From contig VSDK01018595.1 in NCBI GenBank assembly GCA_009767595.1, positions 477,115-541,114 on the forward strand: a DNA stretch of 64,000 bases, written 5' to 3'. The notes beneath the pieces are model-generated. The model was not told the DNA's origin, did no database searches, and saw nothing but the letters and a program-made list of their open reading frames with translations. The position numbers and the translations under genes are program-made. The stretch is from Symbiodinium kawagutii (lineage: Eukaryota; Sar; Dinophyceae; Suessiales; Symbiodiniaceae). Position 1 is the stretch's first letter. Each line of letters begins with the position of its first letter. Below are positions 43,870 to 55,278 of the stretch, piece after piece.

Positions 43870-44051
43870 TTAGATTGCTTTGCTCGACTGCACCGAGTCA
43901 CAGAATACACAACGGTGGCAGTTTGGCTTCTTACAGTTGCAATAATAGACGCACAATTCAAATTCTAGGTGACCAAACCGCCTCTCTAAATCTTTGAGGG
44001 TCCGGGCATTTAGTTCTCCTTGCTGCACAATTATGGACCTCGGCGGCCGCA
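43870..44051 (-). CDS. Cys-rich exon
   Basis: After a T-T-C-T-T-T-T-C-A-G acceptor: R-P-P-R-S-I-I-V-Q-Q-G-E-L-N-A-R-T, then F-E-L-C-V-Y-Y-C-N-C-K-K-P-N-C-H-R-C-V-F-C. Six Cys and one His within about 18 residues suggest a compact metal-binding knuckle. No named family fits. Confidence 0.65.
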
Positions 44052-44467
44052 CTGAAAAGAACCAGCTGAAGCAGCTGAAGCAGCATCAGTATCGACGCCC
44101 TTGTCACAACCCAACTTAACTTCAAATACCCTAGGCCCTAGCCAAAGCCTAAGCCCTAATCATTGATCATCATATCAGCACATGACGAATTATGAATCAA
44201 ATGACAATCTAATTCTAATCTAATCTAATCCAATCACATTAAATCTGAAATCCTACCGACTGTATTCAGAGTCAGAGTATTCAGATCATCTCTATCTTGA
44301 AGGCGATGTCGGCGATGTCCAAAGTCAAAGTCAAAATAACACACGCTTGAACCATGACAAACCCAAAACCATTGTACTAAAATCAAAGCCGTCGGTCACA
44401 CAAAGAAAGGTCGGTCGGTCTGTTTGCACAGTTCAGATTTCAACCCAGAGACACGTTTGCAATCTAC

Positions 44468-44572
44468 AAGGAACATCGGAAAATCTTTCCATCTGTCATC
44501 AGCCTCAACTCGACTGGACTCTTGATGCCCAGCTGCATCACCACGTTTGCAGTGGAGGCTCCTCGCCTCTTC
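44468..44572 (-). CDS. Exon, 35 codons
   Basis: Phase 0 from G-G-T-A-A-G to C-T-T|G-T-A-G-A-T: E-E-A-R-S-L-H-C-K-R-G-D-A-A-G-H-Q and D-R-W-K-D-F-P-M-F-L. Confidence 0.62.
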
Positions 44573-45086
44573 CTTACCAGTTTCAATCAGTTCAAAGTTC
44601 AAAGTCAAAGTTGTTCAACCGTTCAACTAGTCACTAGTTCATGTTGACTGTGCCAAACCCCCCGGAAAGTTAACAGGAAAGCAACGTGGTGGCTGAAGCG
44701 CCAACACAACCAACTAGCAACTCAGACAGGCTACCTACCCAGCAGCTATTGGCTACAGCACAGCAACCCGTAACCGAGTTGGAACTGGAACTAGCTCATT
44801 GGCTCTATGACTGTCTACGGCTAGACTCTCTATGACGACTAAATGACAGTTTGATATGCGTTTACTTCCTGTAGAACTGTAGTAGAACAGTAGTACAGTA
44901 GAGAACTATTATATTATTATATAATTATGTGATATGTTGATATGAGATATGTTATGTTATTATATATCCCACCAGTCACCAGTCTCACTGTCTCACTGTT
45001 CGGAAGCAAAATACGGCGACGAATGTGTCTTGTCATCATGCAAAAAAGGACAGCAAAATTTCCTGGATGGTTCCATGCGTGCTCAC

Positions 45087-45239
45087 TCTTATGAAAGCCA
45101 TTTGCTTGTGGCAAGCAGCGATTCCAAGTAAGTTCCAGGAAGTCTTTCCAGGATTGTCTGCACATAGGGATCCAAATTCAATTGCGCCTGCTTGAGGATA
45201 CTGGAGCACGTTTGCTCCTGGAAGCGTCAACAAGGGCTC
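45087..45239 (-). CDS. Exon (two candidate frames)
   Basis: With acceptor G-G-T-T-A-G and donor A-G-A|G-T-G-A-G-C the frame is E-P-L-L-T-L-P-G-A-N-V-L-Q. A neighbouring frame (Q-A-Q-L-N-L-D-P-Y-V-Q-T-I-L-E-R-L-P) looks more protein-like but ends in a stop before the donor. Confidence 0.5.
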
Positions 45240-46232
45240 CTAACCCCTGTGCCTATGACTGTGCTGATGGTACAACATCCTACAGAATCCTACAACTTAC
45301 CAACATCCTCATTGTACCAAATTTAGCCTAGCCTACAATCAAATGAGGCAACGCACTGGACTGTCCTCAGGCACAATCCTGATAATACCCAAATACGAGT
45401 TCGAATGCTGATACGCTAATTTAGCTCCTTAATTGTAAAATGACTACTACACTGGACTGACGGATTGACTCACAGTTTTGACCCGACTGCCACTACTACA
45501 CATTGAAAATTTTGAGGCGCTGTCTAGACATATGAAAATAATTTCAAAACCTTTGAACATTGGAGATTGAAGCTGGTCACTGGTCTGAGTCTGAATCATG
45601 GTCACCAGCAAACATGATGGTCCACGGTTGACTGCCGATAGTCGACTGATCATTGGTCCATCGGCAATTTTGACGGCGCCATGCTTTGACATGCAGCATG
45701 ACACCACTAGACTAGACTAGACTAGACTGTGACTAGACTGACTGACTAGACTAGACTGTCGACTTAACTCCGCATCACTGCATCACTACTACTGCGCCAC
45801 CGCTGTATTAAGCTTTCATGCGACACACACCCGCTCCGTCTCATCCCACTCCCATCTCAAAGCAGACACATACCACTTGCATTGATGAGGTCGATGTGGT
45901 TGCTCTACCTGAAGTAGCGAGGGTGAAGACAAGATTACGCAGCCATGCGACACAAGTAGAATCAAAAATGATTTGGAATCATAATCTAACAATCATTCTA
46001 TCATCTGTCTAGTCTAGGCACCTTCCACAACTTGAATTGTGAGGTCATGGGAATGAGAATGAAACAACAAGACACCCAAAAAATGCCATCCTTTCTGATT
46101 TGTCTCGAACTAACTTTGAGAGTGTTCAGTTCATCTCACGAATCTCATTTGATTGCTCATGGCTACATCGTGAGAAGTTACAATCAAAGCGCGCTTGTTT
46201 GAAAGCAATACAAAAACAAATCAGTACAGTAC

Positions 46233-46360
46233 AAGTGTCCAAATTGTCAAGAAAAGCCTTCTCGTGATGTAGCAAGTTTGATGCCACGTTCAGCTTGGCT
46301 CTCAGCAAATACATCCTGTCGAAGGTATCCTCAGAAAAGCCGGCAGCACACTGCCAACTG
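46233..46360 (-). CDS. Exon, 42 codons
   Basis: S-W-Q-C-A-A-G-F-S-E-D-T-F-D-R-M-Y-L-L then A-S-N-L-L-H-H-E-K-A-F-L-D-N-L, from G-G-T-C-A-G to C-T-T|G-T-A-C-T-G. Confidence 0.65.
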
Positions 46361-46798
46361 CTGACCACAGGTCACAGAACCATGCCATGGGGACGGTCAT
46401 GGTCATGCTGTGAGTCATGCTGTATGTGGCATATGCTCAGAATCAAAATCGTATATCATATCATATCATATATAACAATAAATCAAAAATCATATATTAT
46501 CATGAATCACTTATCACGCTACGCATGCCGTACGTATGTGAGTATGTGGCACGCTGCAAGCTGCAAGTTGCGTGATGGATGCATGATGATGTACTGTACT
46601 GCAAGTTATATTTTATATTGCGTCCGTCTCTATATATCATAATAATATCATAAATTATTGTGTATATTTATTTACTTACACCGTATGTATCCTGCAAACT
46701 GTCTACTGTCTGTCTACTGTATACTGTGCATACTGTAAATTGTACTGTATGCATGCTGACTATATGAATGCAGTAGCATGCTTCTGATGCTGCAATAC

Positions 46799-46879
46799 CA
46801 TCGAGAATTGGGAGAATCTGGAAATGCTTCTTGCTTCTTGCCCAATCAATTTGCAGAGTCGGGGTCCGCAAGAACCCGA
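46799..46879 (-). CDS. Weak exon, frame unsure
   Basis: Between G-G-T-A-G and G-A-T-G|G-T-A-T-T-G. Two frames are open (R-T-P-T-L-Q-I-D-W-A-R-S-K-K or L-C-K-L-I-G-Q-E-A-R-S-I-S); phase 0 with the upstream exon favours the second. Confidence 0.4.
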
Positions 46880-47156
46880 CTACCTACTCAATGATTATTC
46901 AATGAAAAAGCCGATGCCGATAACTGTCAACAACTAATCCTAACCGGACCATGGCCCCGCCCCAACCCTAGTTATTAGTAACGGACCTCTGAGCAAATAC
47001 TACTTCTTCTGCTGTGCTGCTGCTACCGTGGTTCTGAATGGAGTGACAGTGGGGAGTCATGATCATGACTCTGACATTGACACAGCCATAGCTTTGACTC
47101 TGACGACTTTGATACTTTGATCTGTGAACATCTTAGGCTGGGCCTGGCAAAACTAC

Positions 47157-47381
47157 TTTATTTCCGGTTGGGCCCAGTCCACCACTGTCACACGCAGCAT
47201 GTGAATCATTTGTGGCCAAAGCTTCTCCCAACTGTTTGGTGAGATAAGCAGCCGGCTTGCCGACCATGCCGGACGCACTGATCAGCCCACTGACTGCACC
47301 TATGACCTTCTTAGCTACAAGGCTGACATGAGCGTCTGGGATTGTGCCGGTGATGAATGCAGAAGACACTTGCAGCCTGGC
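47157..47381 (-). CDS. Second exon of the left-block gene
   Basis: 75 codons, phase 0 from C-A-C-T-G-A-G to A-A-A|G-T-A-G-T-T. A-R-L-Q-V-S-S-A-F-I-T-G-T and A-K-K-V-I-G-A-V-S-G-L-I-S-A-S-G-M-V. Small-residue-rich helices; joins the next exon in phase. Confidence 0.7.
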
Positions 47382-47510
47382 CTCAGTGATAGTGACGGGC
47401 CGGGAAAAAGAAGGTAAAATAACTAACGCACTGCAATGCAATGTGGCTGACTGTGACAGACTGTGATTGACTACGCTTAGCCTAGGAACGTCTAACATGT
47501 GTGAAGACAC

Positions 47511-47693
47511 CTGCACAGATTGCTCACTACCATCATTGCTGGCATTATCAGCCCATGAGTTGCTGATAGCCCGCTTGCACTTCCTTGCTCCAACCAAATT
47601 GTTCCTTTTCAAATCATTTGGAGGCCGGGTCGGTCTGCAAATGGCTATGAAATCCAGAGGGTCCAGAGTCGAATCCGCGCCGCCACAGCTCAT
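47511..47693 (-). CDS. Likely first coding exon of the left-block gene
   Basis: Met codon at 47691-47693 followed by 61 codons to C-A-G|G-T-G-T-C-T: M-S-C-G-G-A-D-S-T-L-D-P-L-D-F-I. Upstream A-G sites (G-C-T-G-C-A-G, G-T-T-A-G) could accept a trans-spliced leader. The most upstream exon of the dense series, with no exon in the following 1.2 kb, so it is the best candidate for a gene start. Confidence 0.6.
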
Positions 47694-47739
47694 GGCAACC
47701 CCGCGTTGCAAAACGAATTCAAATTTAGTCAACTAACTG

Positions 47740-48480
47740 CCCATTCTGTGTGTGGCCTGCAGCATCATCTACCATCGATCATCTATCATTGTCGATGATG
47801 GGTTGGTCAGTCACTTGATTGCCTACTGTTTGTCATTAGGCTCTGCTCTGCTTCTGCTACGATGTGTCCGCTCTGCTTCTGCTACGTTGTGTCTGCAACT
47901 TTCCGCAACTTAATATTAAAATACATTACATTACCCAGTATTAGTCCGGCATCCAGGATTCAGACCTTCGTGTTCAACCGTTGGCCGTTGACGTGATTGG
48001 ACCTTTGACGACATGAGCACGTAAAACAACTGCAAGGTCCGCGCGCAAACACAGGTACGGCACGCTATGGTTTCCAAATGGAACATTCATCCGCCATACT
48101 TAAAACGCATACCGCACCCCTACATAGTTACATCGTAATCATTTTCAAATCATACCGCATCGTACGGGATCAGGCCCAATGTTGGCACTTAGTGCCTAGT
48201 TCATAGTTCTGGGCCATGGGTGTTCTGGCTAAATTCTCTGTTGTTGGGGCGTAGGCTCAGGAAAACTCTTGAGTCTCGAGGCCATATCTACAGGATTCCT
48301 TGTGATTTGATAGGATCCACTGTTGGTTCGTTGATCAATGAAACCTGCTGAGTCTTTTGGCTATTATTTGTGAGATTATTCGTCCAGCCCTGCCCCCCCC
48401 CCCTACACCCAAAACAAAACAAAATCACTTAAGTCTTAAGTCATTTAAGTCAATCACTAAAATACGGACCGTAGACAAAC
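47740..48480. other. No gene seen; possible 5' intergenic region
   Basis: Mixed sequence with T-C-T-G-C-T words and no consistent frame. No promoter motif can be named with confidence. Confidence 0.5.
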
Positions 48481-48960
48481 CGAGATAATGAACACCAGAA
48501 AAAAAATTACCAGAGAACAAAACATCAAAGAAAAAATGCCAGCAAAGAAAAACACCAGCAAATCAAAAACACCAAAGAAATACCAACAATGGAAAAACAA
48601 AAAGCAAACCAAAAAACACCAACATGAAAAACACCACTGCCACCACTACCATCATCATCATCATCATCATCAGCAGCATCATCCTGAAGAACACCTTTCC
48701 AGAAAAAAACACAAGCAAAGGAAACCTCTAAACAATGCAAAACATCAACATCTTGGTGGCCAAAACATCGTTTTTTCTTGATTTCCCAAACTTGAAAAAA
48801 ATCAAAAAAACAAGTTTTATCCAATTCGGCGAAACCAAGAAAAACCTCAAAAAAGCAATAAGTTAAGATTTTCCGAAACCACTAAAAACTTAAAATTTTA
48901 GGTTTTCTAAGAATCCATTGGTTTCAACAGCCTCTATAGAACCCCCCCCCCACAGGCCCG
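48481..48960. repeat. A-rich boundary repeat (right copy)
   Basis: A-rich, C-A-C-C-A-G/A-A-A-A words, (C-A-T)n at 48650-48675, then C-G-A-A-A-C-C-A-C-T-A-A-A-A-A-C-T-T near 48872, matching the left copy at 485-640. The plus-strand Lys/His-rich frame is low complexity. Confidence 0.5.
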
Positions 48961-49542
48961 AACTGATCAACCTAAGGTATTACCATAAAAATTGCTATGG
49001 TTCAATATTAACCATCCAAAAGACAGGGGTACCGAGCAGTTTGACTAGAGTACTTTGGTCATTTGGGGATGCGACAGGCAGGGGTACAGGGGATTGACCC
49101 ACAACCAAATGATTGTTGGTTGCCAAACATCCTTACCACTATCAACCAACAAATCCCGTGGTGATTGCTTACTCAACCCTAGAATGATATATCCAGGCTG
49201 ATAACACACCATCAGTTCCACCAGAATAAGCTGGTGATTCGCCACTAAATTTACGGATTGCATTCAGAGCTGGATCTACCATTTGCCTATCATTCTTGCC
49301 ATAACTAATTCTGATCATGGCTTACTACACCCCATGGTTCTTGGGAACCTGGTGGGTGGCTCTAACCCCTATGAAAAATATGAGTCGACCAACCAACCGT
49401 TCCAAATACTAGGAAACATAAAAATATTCAAAACCACCAACTAGTAGTAGTTCAACCATGATTGTCGGAATATGTTGGAACTATTATCCGCTACTATTAC
49501 CTGCCTACAATCCCCTATGGAAAAAAACTTAAAAACCATCAA

Positions 49543-49643
49543 CTGGTTGGTGGTTTCAACCCCAATGAAAAATATTAGTCAACGAACCAATCTTTGATAA
49601 CTACTAGGGAAAATAAAAAAATGTGAACCAAACCACCAACCAG
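49543..49643. mobile_element. TIR element A, introner-like, 101 bp
   Basis: Ends are C-T-G-G-T-T-G-G-T-G-G-T-T-T and its inverse complement, flanked by the 5-bp direct repeat A-T-C-A-A (538-542 and 644-648). Inside each end lies G-T... and ...A-G, so the element carries splice sites in both orientations. It abuts the exon-like island at 49644. Confidence 0.8.
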
Positions 49644-49830
49644 ATCAAGCAGTAACTGTGGGTGACACATCCTCCAAGCCCAGCCCCAGCGCATTTCGAA
49701 TCGGCCGCGCGCGGCATCGGCCGGCGGAGCCCGGAACTCGCCTGCCGACTTCGGTGCCACCGAACAAAGCTCTTGGAAGCTCACCTCGCGTTTTGCAGCT
49801 GCGCAGCTTCAACTCGGGACACTGACCAAC
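49644..49830 (-). CDS. GC-rich exon-like island
   Basis: Two minus frames are open. One reads F-Q-E-L-C-S-V-A-P-K-S-A-G-E-F-R and would end exactly at the TIR element (C-T-G|G-T-T-G-G-T). The other starts C-P-E-L-K-L-R-S-C-K-T-R after G-G-T-C-A-G. An exon is likely; the frame is not settled. Confidence 0.48.
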
Positions 49831-49839
49831 AATAGTGGT

Positions 49840-50160
49840 TAACAGCTTGATGGTTTATAATGGTTGATAACGGTTTATAATGGTTAATCATGGTTTATAA
49901 TGTTTCATCATGGTTTATAATGGTAAATAATGTTTCATCATGATTAAGAACGGTTTATAATGGTTGATAATGGTTCAGAATGGTCAACAATAGGTTACTA
50001 ATGGTTGATAATGGTCAAGAATGGTTTATAATTGTTGATAACGGTCAAAACATGTTTAATAATGCTTACTGCAACAATGGTTCATACTGGTTTATAATGG
50101 TTAATCATGGTTTATAATGGTTAATAATGGTTTATAATGGTTAAGAATGGTTCGCCCGAG
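49840..50160. repeat. Degenerate AATGGTTTATAATGGTTGAT repeats
   Basis: About thirty variants of A-T-G-G-T-T-[TGA]-A-T-A in the same orientation; a second block is at 50480-50640. Confidence 0.9.
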
Positions 50161-50252
50161 CCTTAGGGTTTGCACCGCATGGGTCTGAGAACATGTCCCA
50201 ACGCTCAAATAAATTCCTGCACAGGGCCATTGTTTTTTGACTTCTGAGTTAT

Positions 50253-50365
50253 CAAACCCTAAACCTCAAACCCTAAAACCCTAAAACCAAAACCCTAAAA
50301 CCCTAAAACCAAAACCCTAAAACCCTAAAACCCTAAAACCAACACCCTAAAACCCTAAACCATAA
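50253..50365. repeat. Interstitial telomere-like repeat, CCCTAAA / CCCTAAAA
   Basis: About a dozen C-C-C-T-A-A-A(A) units with A-C-C-A-A-A interruptions. This is the reverse of T-T-T-A-G-G-G, the plant-type telomere repeat also used by dinoflagellates. It is internal, with unique DNA on both sides. Confidence 0.88.
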
Positions 50366-50659
50366 ATCACTGCGTATAGCCAGTGTTTTCGCATCTTGTC
50401 CAAGCCATCTCGACCTTGTACAACATGCTCCATTGCAGTGGCGCTTTATGTGGTGGGGCGAACGTTAAGGCTGGAGGGGAATGGTTTATAATTGTTGATA
50501 ACGGTCAAAAAATGCTTAATAATGCTTACTGCAATAATGGTCCAAACTGAAGCAATGGTTTACAGTGGTTAATATTGGTTTATCATGATTAGGAACGGGT
50601 TATAATGGTTGATAATGGTTCATACTGGTTAGTAATAGCAGATACTAATGGCTGATAAA

Positions 50660-53600
50660 TAACTACAGGGTATAACAGCCAAGAATAGCAGGGAATATCA
50701 TGGTTCATGATGATTAAACTCACATGGTTGCGCCAGAAAGCACCAGTTTCAAAAGGTAAACCAGCTACAAATGGTGGGTTTTCCAGTTCTAGGTTCATGT
50801 GCCAGAGAGTACTTGAGGCTGAATTGCTGATCAAAGGATGTTTGACAACTGTTGATTGATTATGGTTCAAGACGGTTGGTTGATGGTTCACTTCAAGGTC
50901 AATTAATGGTCATTGGTGGGTAATGATGGTATACTAATGGCCAATCGTGAATGAATATGGGATAATCACTTTTCAACAATGGGTATGGTCATCGTGGTTA
51001 ATGAAAAAAAGAAAGTAGTTAAAGATCATGGTACATGATGGTCAATGATGGCGCATCAATGTAGCCACTGGCTAACCAACGGCTAATGGTTGGCAAGGGT
51101 TCATGCGACAGCCAAAATTCTATATGATTCTACTGTAAGCCGGTCGATCATCAATGATAACCATCATTAGTAACAATCACCATAAAAACACAGCAGGGAT
51201 ACCATAAGCATTTGTAACAACCATCACTATCAAAATCATTGACAAGGGCTGGTGTTGACCATGAATCTTCATAACCACGCGATGATAATCATTGACAAAA
51301 ACTATTCATTCTCCCATTTGGTTGCGGCACTCCTGGTAGCTCCAAATCGCTCCGTCTTTAGAGGCCCTTTGAAAGCCTTTATTGATACCCCTGGCTCTAA
51401 GCAGCTCCCTCCCAACCAACCATTCTTAGCCATTATAAGCCATTGTTAACCATTATAAACCATTACTAGCCATTATAAACCATCATTCCATGGCTGTGGG
51501 CGCCCCGTACCCCTAGCTGTTCACATCCCAAAGTAACGACCGCCGATGTTGGGATGTTCACGTACATTTTTTTGGATATGGCTGTGGGTCAAAACGCTGT
51601 ACCCCGCGTGAACATCCTGTAAATGGCTGGAATAGTCTTCGTTGGTTGTGAAGTACGAACCATTTGATGGTTGGTTGATATTGACCCAGCTCGCGGTATA
51701 TTCGTTCTATTTTGCAATCTTGTTGTTTATTCTCCCCTATGATCAACCAGTGACCAGCCAATTCACCCACTTGATTGCTGGTTTTGAGACAGTTGGCCAT
51801 ATAGTTGGTATGGTTCCTGTTCGTGTTGGTTATCATCCCCTATTGTCAACCATCGGATGGTTGGTTATGACACAGTTGGCCATGTGGGTGTTTCTCAAAA
51901 TAAGGAACCCCAAAGTTATGGCTTGCTATTACTACAAATGACAAATATAGAGGATGATAACAAGGGATATGAAATCACTTTGTATATCCCTGTCGTTGGT
52001 TATTGTCCCCTATTATTATTAAGCATTAACAGATATTAACCAACAATAGTAGTTAACCATTAACCAGCTAGTCAACCATATTAACGTGATGGTTGGTTAA
52101 CCATTGTTGTCCCCTTTGCTGTCATTAACCATTAACCACAATCGGTTGGGATTATCCCTATTGTTGTTGGTTATTATCTCTACTCTTGTTGCTTATTGTC
52201 CCCTATTAATCCCTATCATTATCACCAGCTAGTTAACCAGCTAGTAACCATTGGATGGTTGGTGAACTGCTTGACCCATAGCCATATATAGCTGGTATAT
52301 CCCCTAGTATTGTTGCTTGTTGTCTCCTATTATCAACCATTCACCAGCGAGCTAACCACCATTGCTTGGCCATACCTCCCACCGGAACCACTTTCAGGCG
52401 CCTCCCAGGAGGAACGAGCCCGGCCTAAACAAACGCGCGCGCGCGCGCGGACGCGCGGCAAGTGGCGCACGGTCTTCGGACGTTCGTGGAACTGGAGCTA
52501 CAAGCAGGAGCTACAACTGGGACCCAACATGGGTGATATCAATTCTAGTAGGTTAATAATGACATGTCATCAACAAGTAGTGATAGTAGGCTTAATAATC
52601 AATGTATAGATAGTAGGGTAATACCAGTTGGGTAATACGTCAATGGTTGGATCAACAAAGGTTAGGAATATGGGTAATATCAAGCAAGTAATGATAGGGT
52701 TAATGTAGTAGGGTTAACTATACCATGTTGGGTTAATATCAATCAGGTATAGTATTAACCCTACTAAACAGCTAGTTAATATCAACATGGATAGTAGGGT
52801 TAATACTATAGACTATCTACAGCTTATAGTAGGGTTCATGCTATACCACTAGGTATATTAGATAGTGAGGGGCCATACGAATCATGGTAATACTATATCA
52901 AGTAGGGCTAATATTCACTAGAACTGCTCAAATACCGTAATGGGGTAATACCAGTTGGGTACTACATCAAGGGTTGGATCAACATAGGTTAAATATCAAT
53001 CAAGTAATGATAGTGGGGTTGATGCTATACCAGTTCTAGTGAATGTCAACCAAGGGTAAATATCAATCAGGAAATGTCAATTCTAGTAGGTTGATAATGA
53101 CATTTCATCAAGGGCAATACCGGTTGGGGGATACATAAGGGTACTTAATAGTACCATGTGGTTCATCAAGGGTAATGACTAGTTCTAGTTGGTCACTAAT
53201 GATTTATAATGATTTCAGTAAGGGTCGTAATTAGTTCATAATGATATGAATGGATACTCACCAGTTGTATCTGTTGAGGGCTAATGACTACTGGTTATAT
53301 CAATTATATCATGGCTAATTGATGCTTGATGAATGCTTATGATGATTGGCAGCAATTTTATTGGCAATGGCAAACCAACAAGACTTAGCTGAACCTGGTG
53401 AATCTTGACCGTGATTGCACTGGATGATCATGGTCAATACATGTCAATACTTGTTTATCACGGTTGGTACTCATCCATCATGTTAAAAAAATGAAGGGTA
53501 TACACGAGTACCAACCATTGTAAACCAGTATCAAGCATTGCAAACCATTGACTTTGAAATTGGGTGTTTCATGGTTCACCAAAAGACTAATCACCTCGTT
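50660..53600. other. Long stretch of degenerate ATGGTT/AACCAT DNA
   Basis: Mostly word repeats (A-G-T-A-G-G-G-T-T-A-A-T near 52550-53100). A GC-rich island at about 52380-52520 with (C-G)n at 52437-52450 is open on both strands and may contain an exon. A small inverted repeat lies at 51551-51613. Otherwise no coding signal. Confidence 0.6.
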
Positions 53601-53654
53601 GGGGATTCACCATCAATGAAAAAAACTCTTTAAGTAATACAAGTGGCGTACAAT

Positions 53655-53765
53655 CTCGGGAGAATTAAGAAACACGGAAAAGAGAAGCGGACGGAACTGG
53701 ATGTCCGCAGTCTGCATTTGCGTTGTTGAAGAACATCTCTGAAAAAGACAGTCTCGAAAACATGG
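53655..53765 (-). CDS. Possible exon after a strong acceptor
   Basis: C-T-G-T-C-T-T-T-T-T-C-A-G is followed by two open frames: M-F-F-N-N-A-N-A-D-C-G-H-P (good codons) or R-C-S-S-T-T-Q-M-Q-T-A-D-I-Q. One exon is probable; the frame is not fixed. Confidence 0.42.
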
Positions 53766-54177
53766 ATTTGCAGCTAGCATGGAAAAAAAGTGTTGGCCCC
53801 TTGCAACTTGCAACTGAAAAAAAATGAAGTGGTTCCTACTTAAGGGGGAAGTTGGTTTTGATACGTTGATACCGCAAGCATCAGAGATAGTTGTTGGTCA
53901 CCTAAGGTCCGATTGACAGCTTCTAGATGGCATGTCTAAATGTGATTGGATATGTGCAGGCAATTTTTTTCGTGTCTTTGTTCTGATATGTATCTATAAA
54001 AACACATGTATGTGGATGCATGCACATGAATTAACCGATCCCATCAAGCAATACAGCCAATACTTGGTGATGACTCCTTCCCTGGCCCCACAAAGAACAA
54101 TTTCATTGTCTTCATTGATCATTCAACATTGAACCTTAATTTTCAATCCCTTGGACATATATGCACATCTAACATGG

Positions 54178-54285
54178 TGGTTTCTCAAAATAGGGGTCCC
54201 CCCAATCATCCTATTTATCAACCATTTATAGTGATAAAACAGCCATTTTGGGGGTCCCATAATTTGAGAGACCATCCATATTATA
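54178..54285. mobile_element. TIR element B, about 105 bp
   Basis: Left end G-G-T-T-T-C-T-C-A-A-A-A-T-A-G-G-G-G and right end related to its inverse complement (G-G-G-G-G-T-C-C-C-A-T-A-A-T-T-T-G-A-G-A). Relatives are at about 51885, 54955, 60155, 60440 and 60641-60732. Confidence 0.6.
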
Positions 54286-54600
54286 TATATATATACCTGG
54301 TTGCCCTATCATGAACCATTGTTTTCCGTATGAAATTGTTGGTCACTATCCCCCATGAAATTGGTTGGTTAACTGCTTGACCCAGTTCGCCATATAGTTG
54401 GTGTATATCCCCTATAATTTATAATCGTTAGTTATCATCCCCTACTATTAACCATTAACCACCATATATCCTCTCATTAATCATTGACCACTAAACAGTC
54501 AAGTCCATTGATCACTAAACATGACTACCGTTGTCTTCTGAGGGCTGACCCTCAGCTCTAGGAGTGCACAACGTCGAGGCTCAGCCAGTGGAATCACCAT

Positions 54601-54710
54601 CTGGTTGGTGGTTGAACCACCCCGTCATGAAAAATATGCGCAAGTCAACCAACCAATTCTCAATAACTGCTAGGGAAAATAAGCGCAAAATGTTTGAAAC
54701 CACCCACCAG
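54601..54710. mobile_element. TIR element A copy, 110 bp
   Basis: Starts C-T-G-G-T-T-G-G-T-G-G-T-T and ends A-A-A-C-C-A-C-C-C-A-C-C-A-G. It shares the internal words G-A-A-A-A-A-T-A-T and C-T-A-G-G-G-A-A-A-A with the copy at 49543. Confidence 0.8.
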
Positions 54711-55278
54711 TAATTGGTTGGGATTCGCATGGGAGCAAGTTACGCCCTGGTAAACCAATCTGAAGTGGAGAATTCACCATCTATAGTTGTTTTTCTTGAA
54801 CGAAAAAAAAAAAAAAAGCAATTCTTGACTTCCAGGTTAATTTCCCGGAGGGGGAAGTGATGCCAATAAGCTGCTTGCCGTAATTGAATAGCAATACTAA
54901 ACTTGCTCCAATCCTACTCCATCCAGTAATAACCATTTGTAGTAATGAACCATCCATTTTGGAGGGTCCGCTATTTCTCAAACACCACTCTGGGACTACC
55001 AGTCCTAGAGCAGCTCACTGTAACTTTTGTGTTCATTGTCGATGACGGGATGTGGTTTCGCCCAATATCAATCTAAAAACTCTACATGGCTGTGGGTGAA
55101 AACCCCGTACCCCTGGCTACCCTATCATTAACCCTTGTTTCCCTTATTATTGTTGGTCATTATCCCCCATTGGTTGGTCAATATTGACCCATAGCCACAT
55201 CTGTTGAGGGTCAGTTATTGAAGAGGGGGGGGTAATTCACTGCTCCCAAATGAAAGCTAAGGAATCCAATTCCATTCT

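Larger units (their letters stand above)
13755..47693 (-). other. Continuous series of minus-strand exons upstream of the methyltransferase
   Basis: Over 34 kb, more than forty minus-strand segments show an AG acceptor, an open frame with C/G-ending codons and a GT or GC donor, commonly 0.3-1.5 kb apart. No comparable plus-strand series was found. This is either the 5' part of one giant methyltransferase-containing gene, or a head-to-tail gene array as is usual in dinoflagellates. Internal stops at the ends of several exons (for example 32993 and 38075) could be true gene ends or unread donors. Individual exons follow. Confidence 0.6.

Noticed and set aside
47600..47693. L-D-P-L-D-F-I-A-I-C-R-P-T resembles the end motifs of SF2 helicases
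   Set aside because: No other helicase motif is found upstream within reach, and the segment follows the likely start Met; treated as chance similarity.
48488..48781. Lys/His-rich plus-strand frame with a poly-His run
   Set aside because: Low-complexity A-rich DNA and (CAT)n; no coding codon pattern.
50253..50365. True chromosome end
   Set aside because: Non-telomeric sequence continues for more than 13 kb on each side and the tract is short and interrupted.
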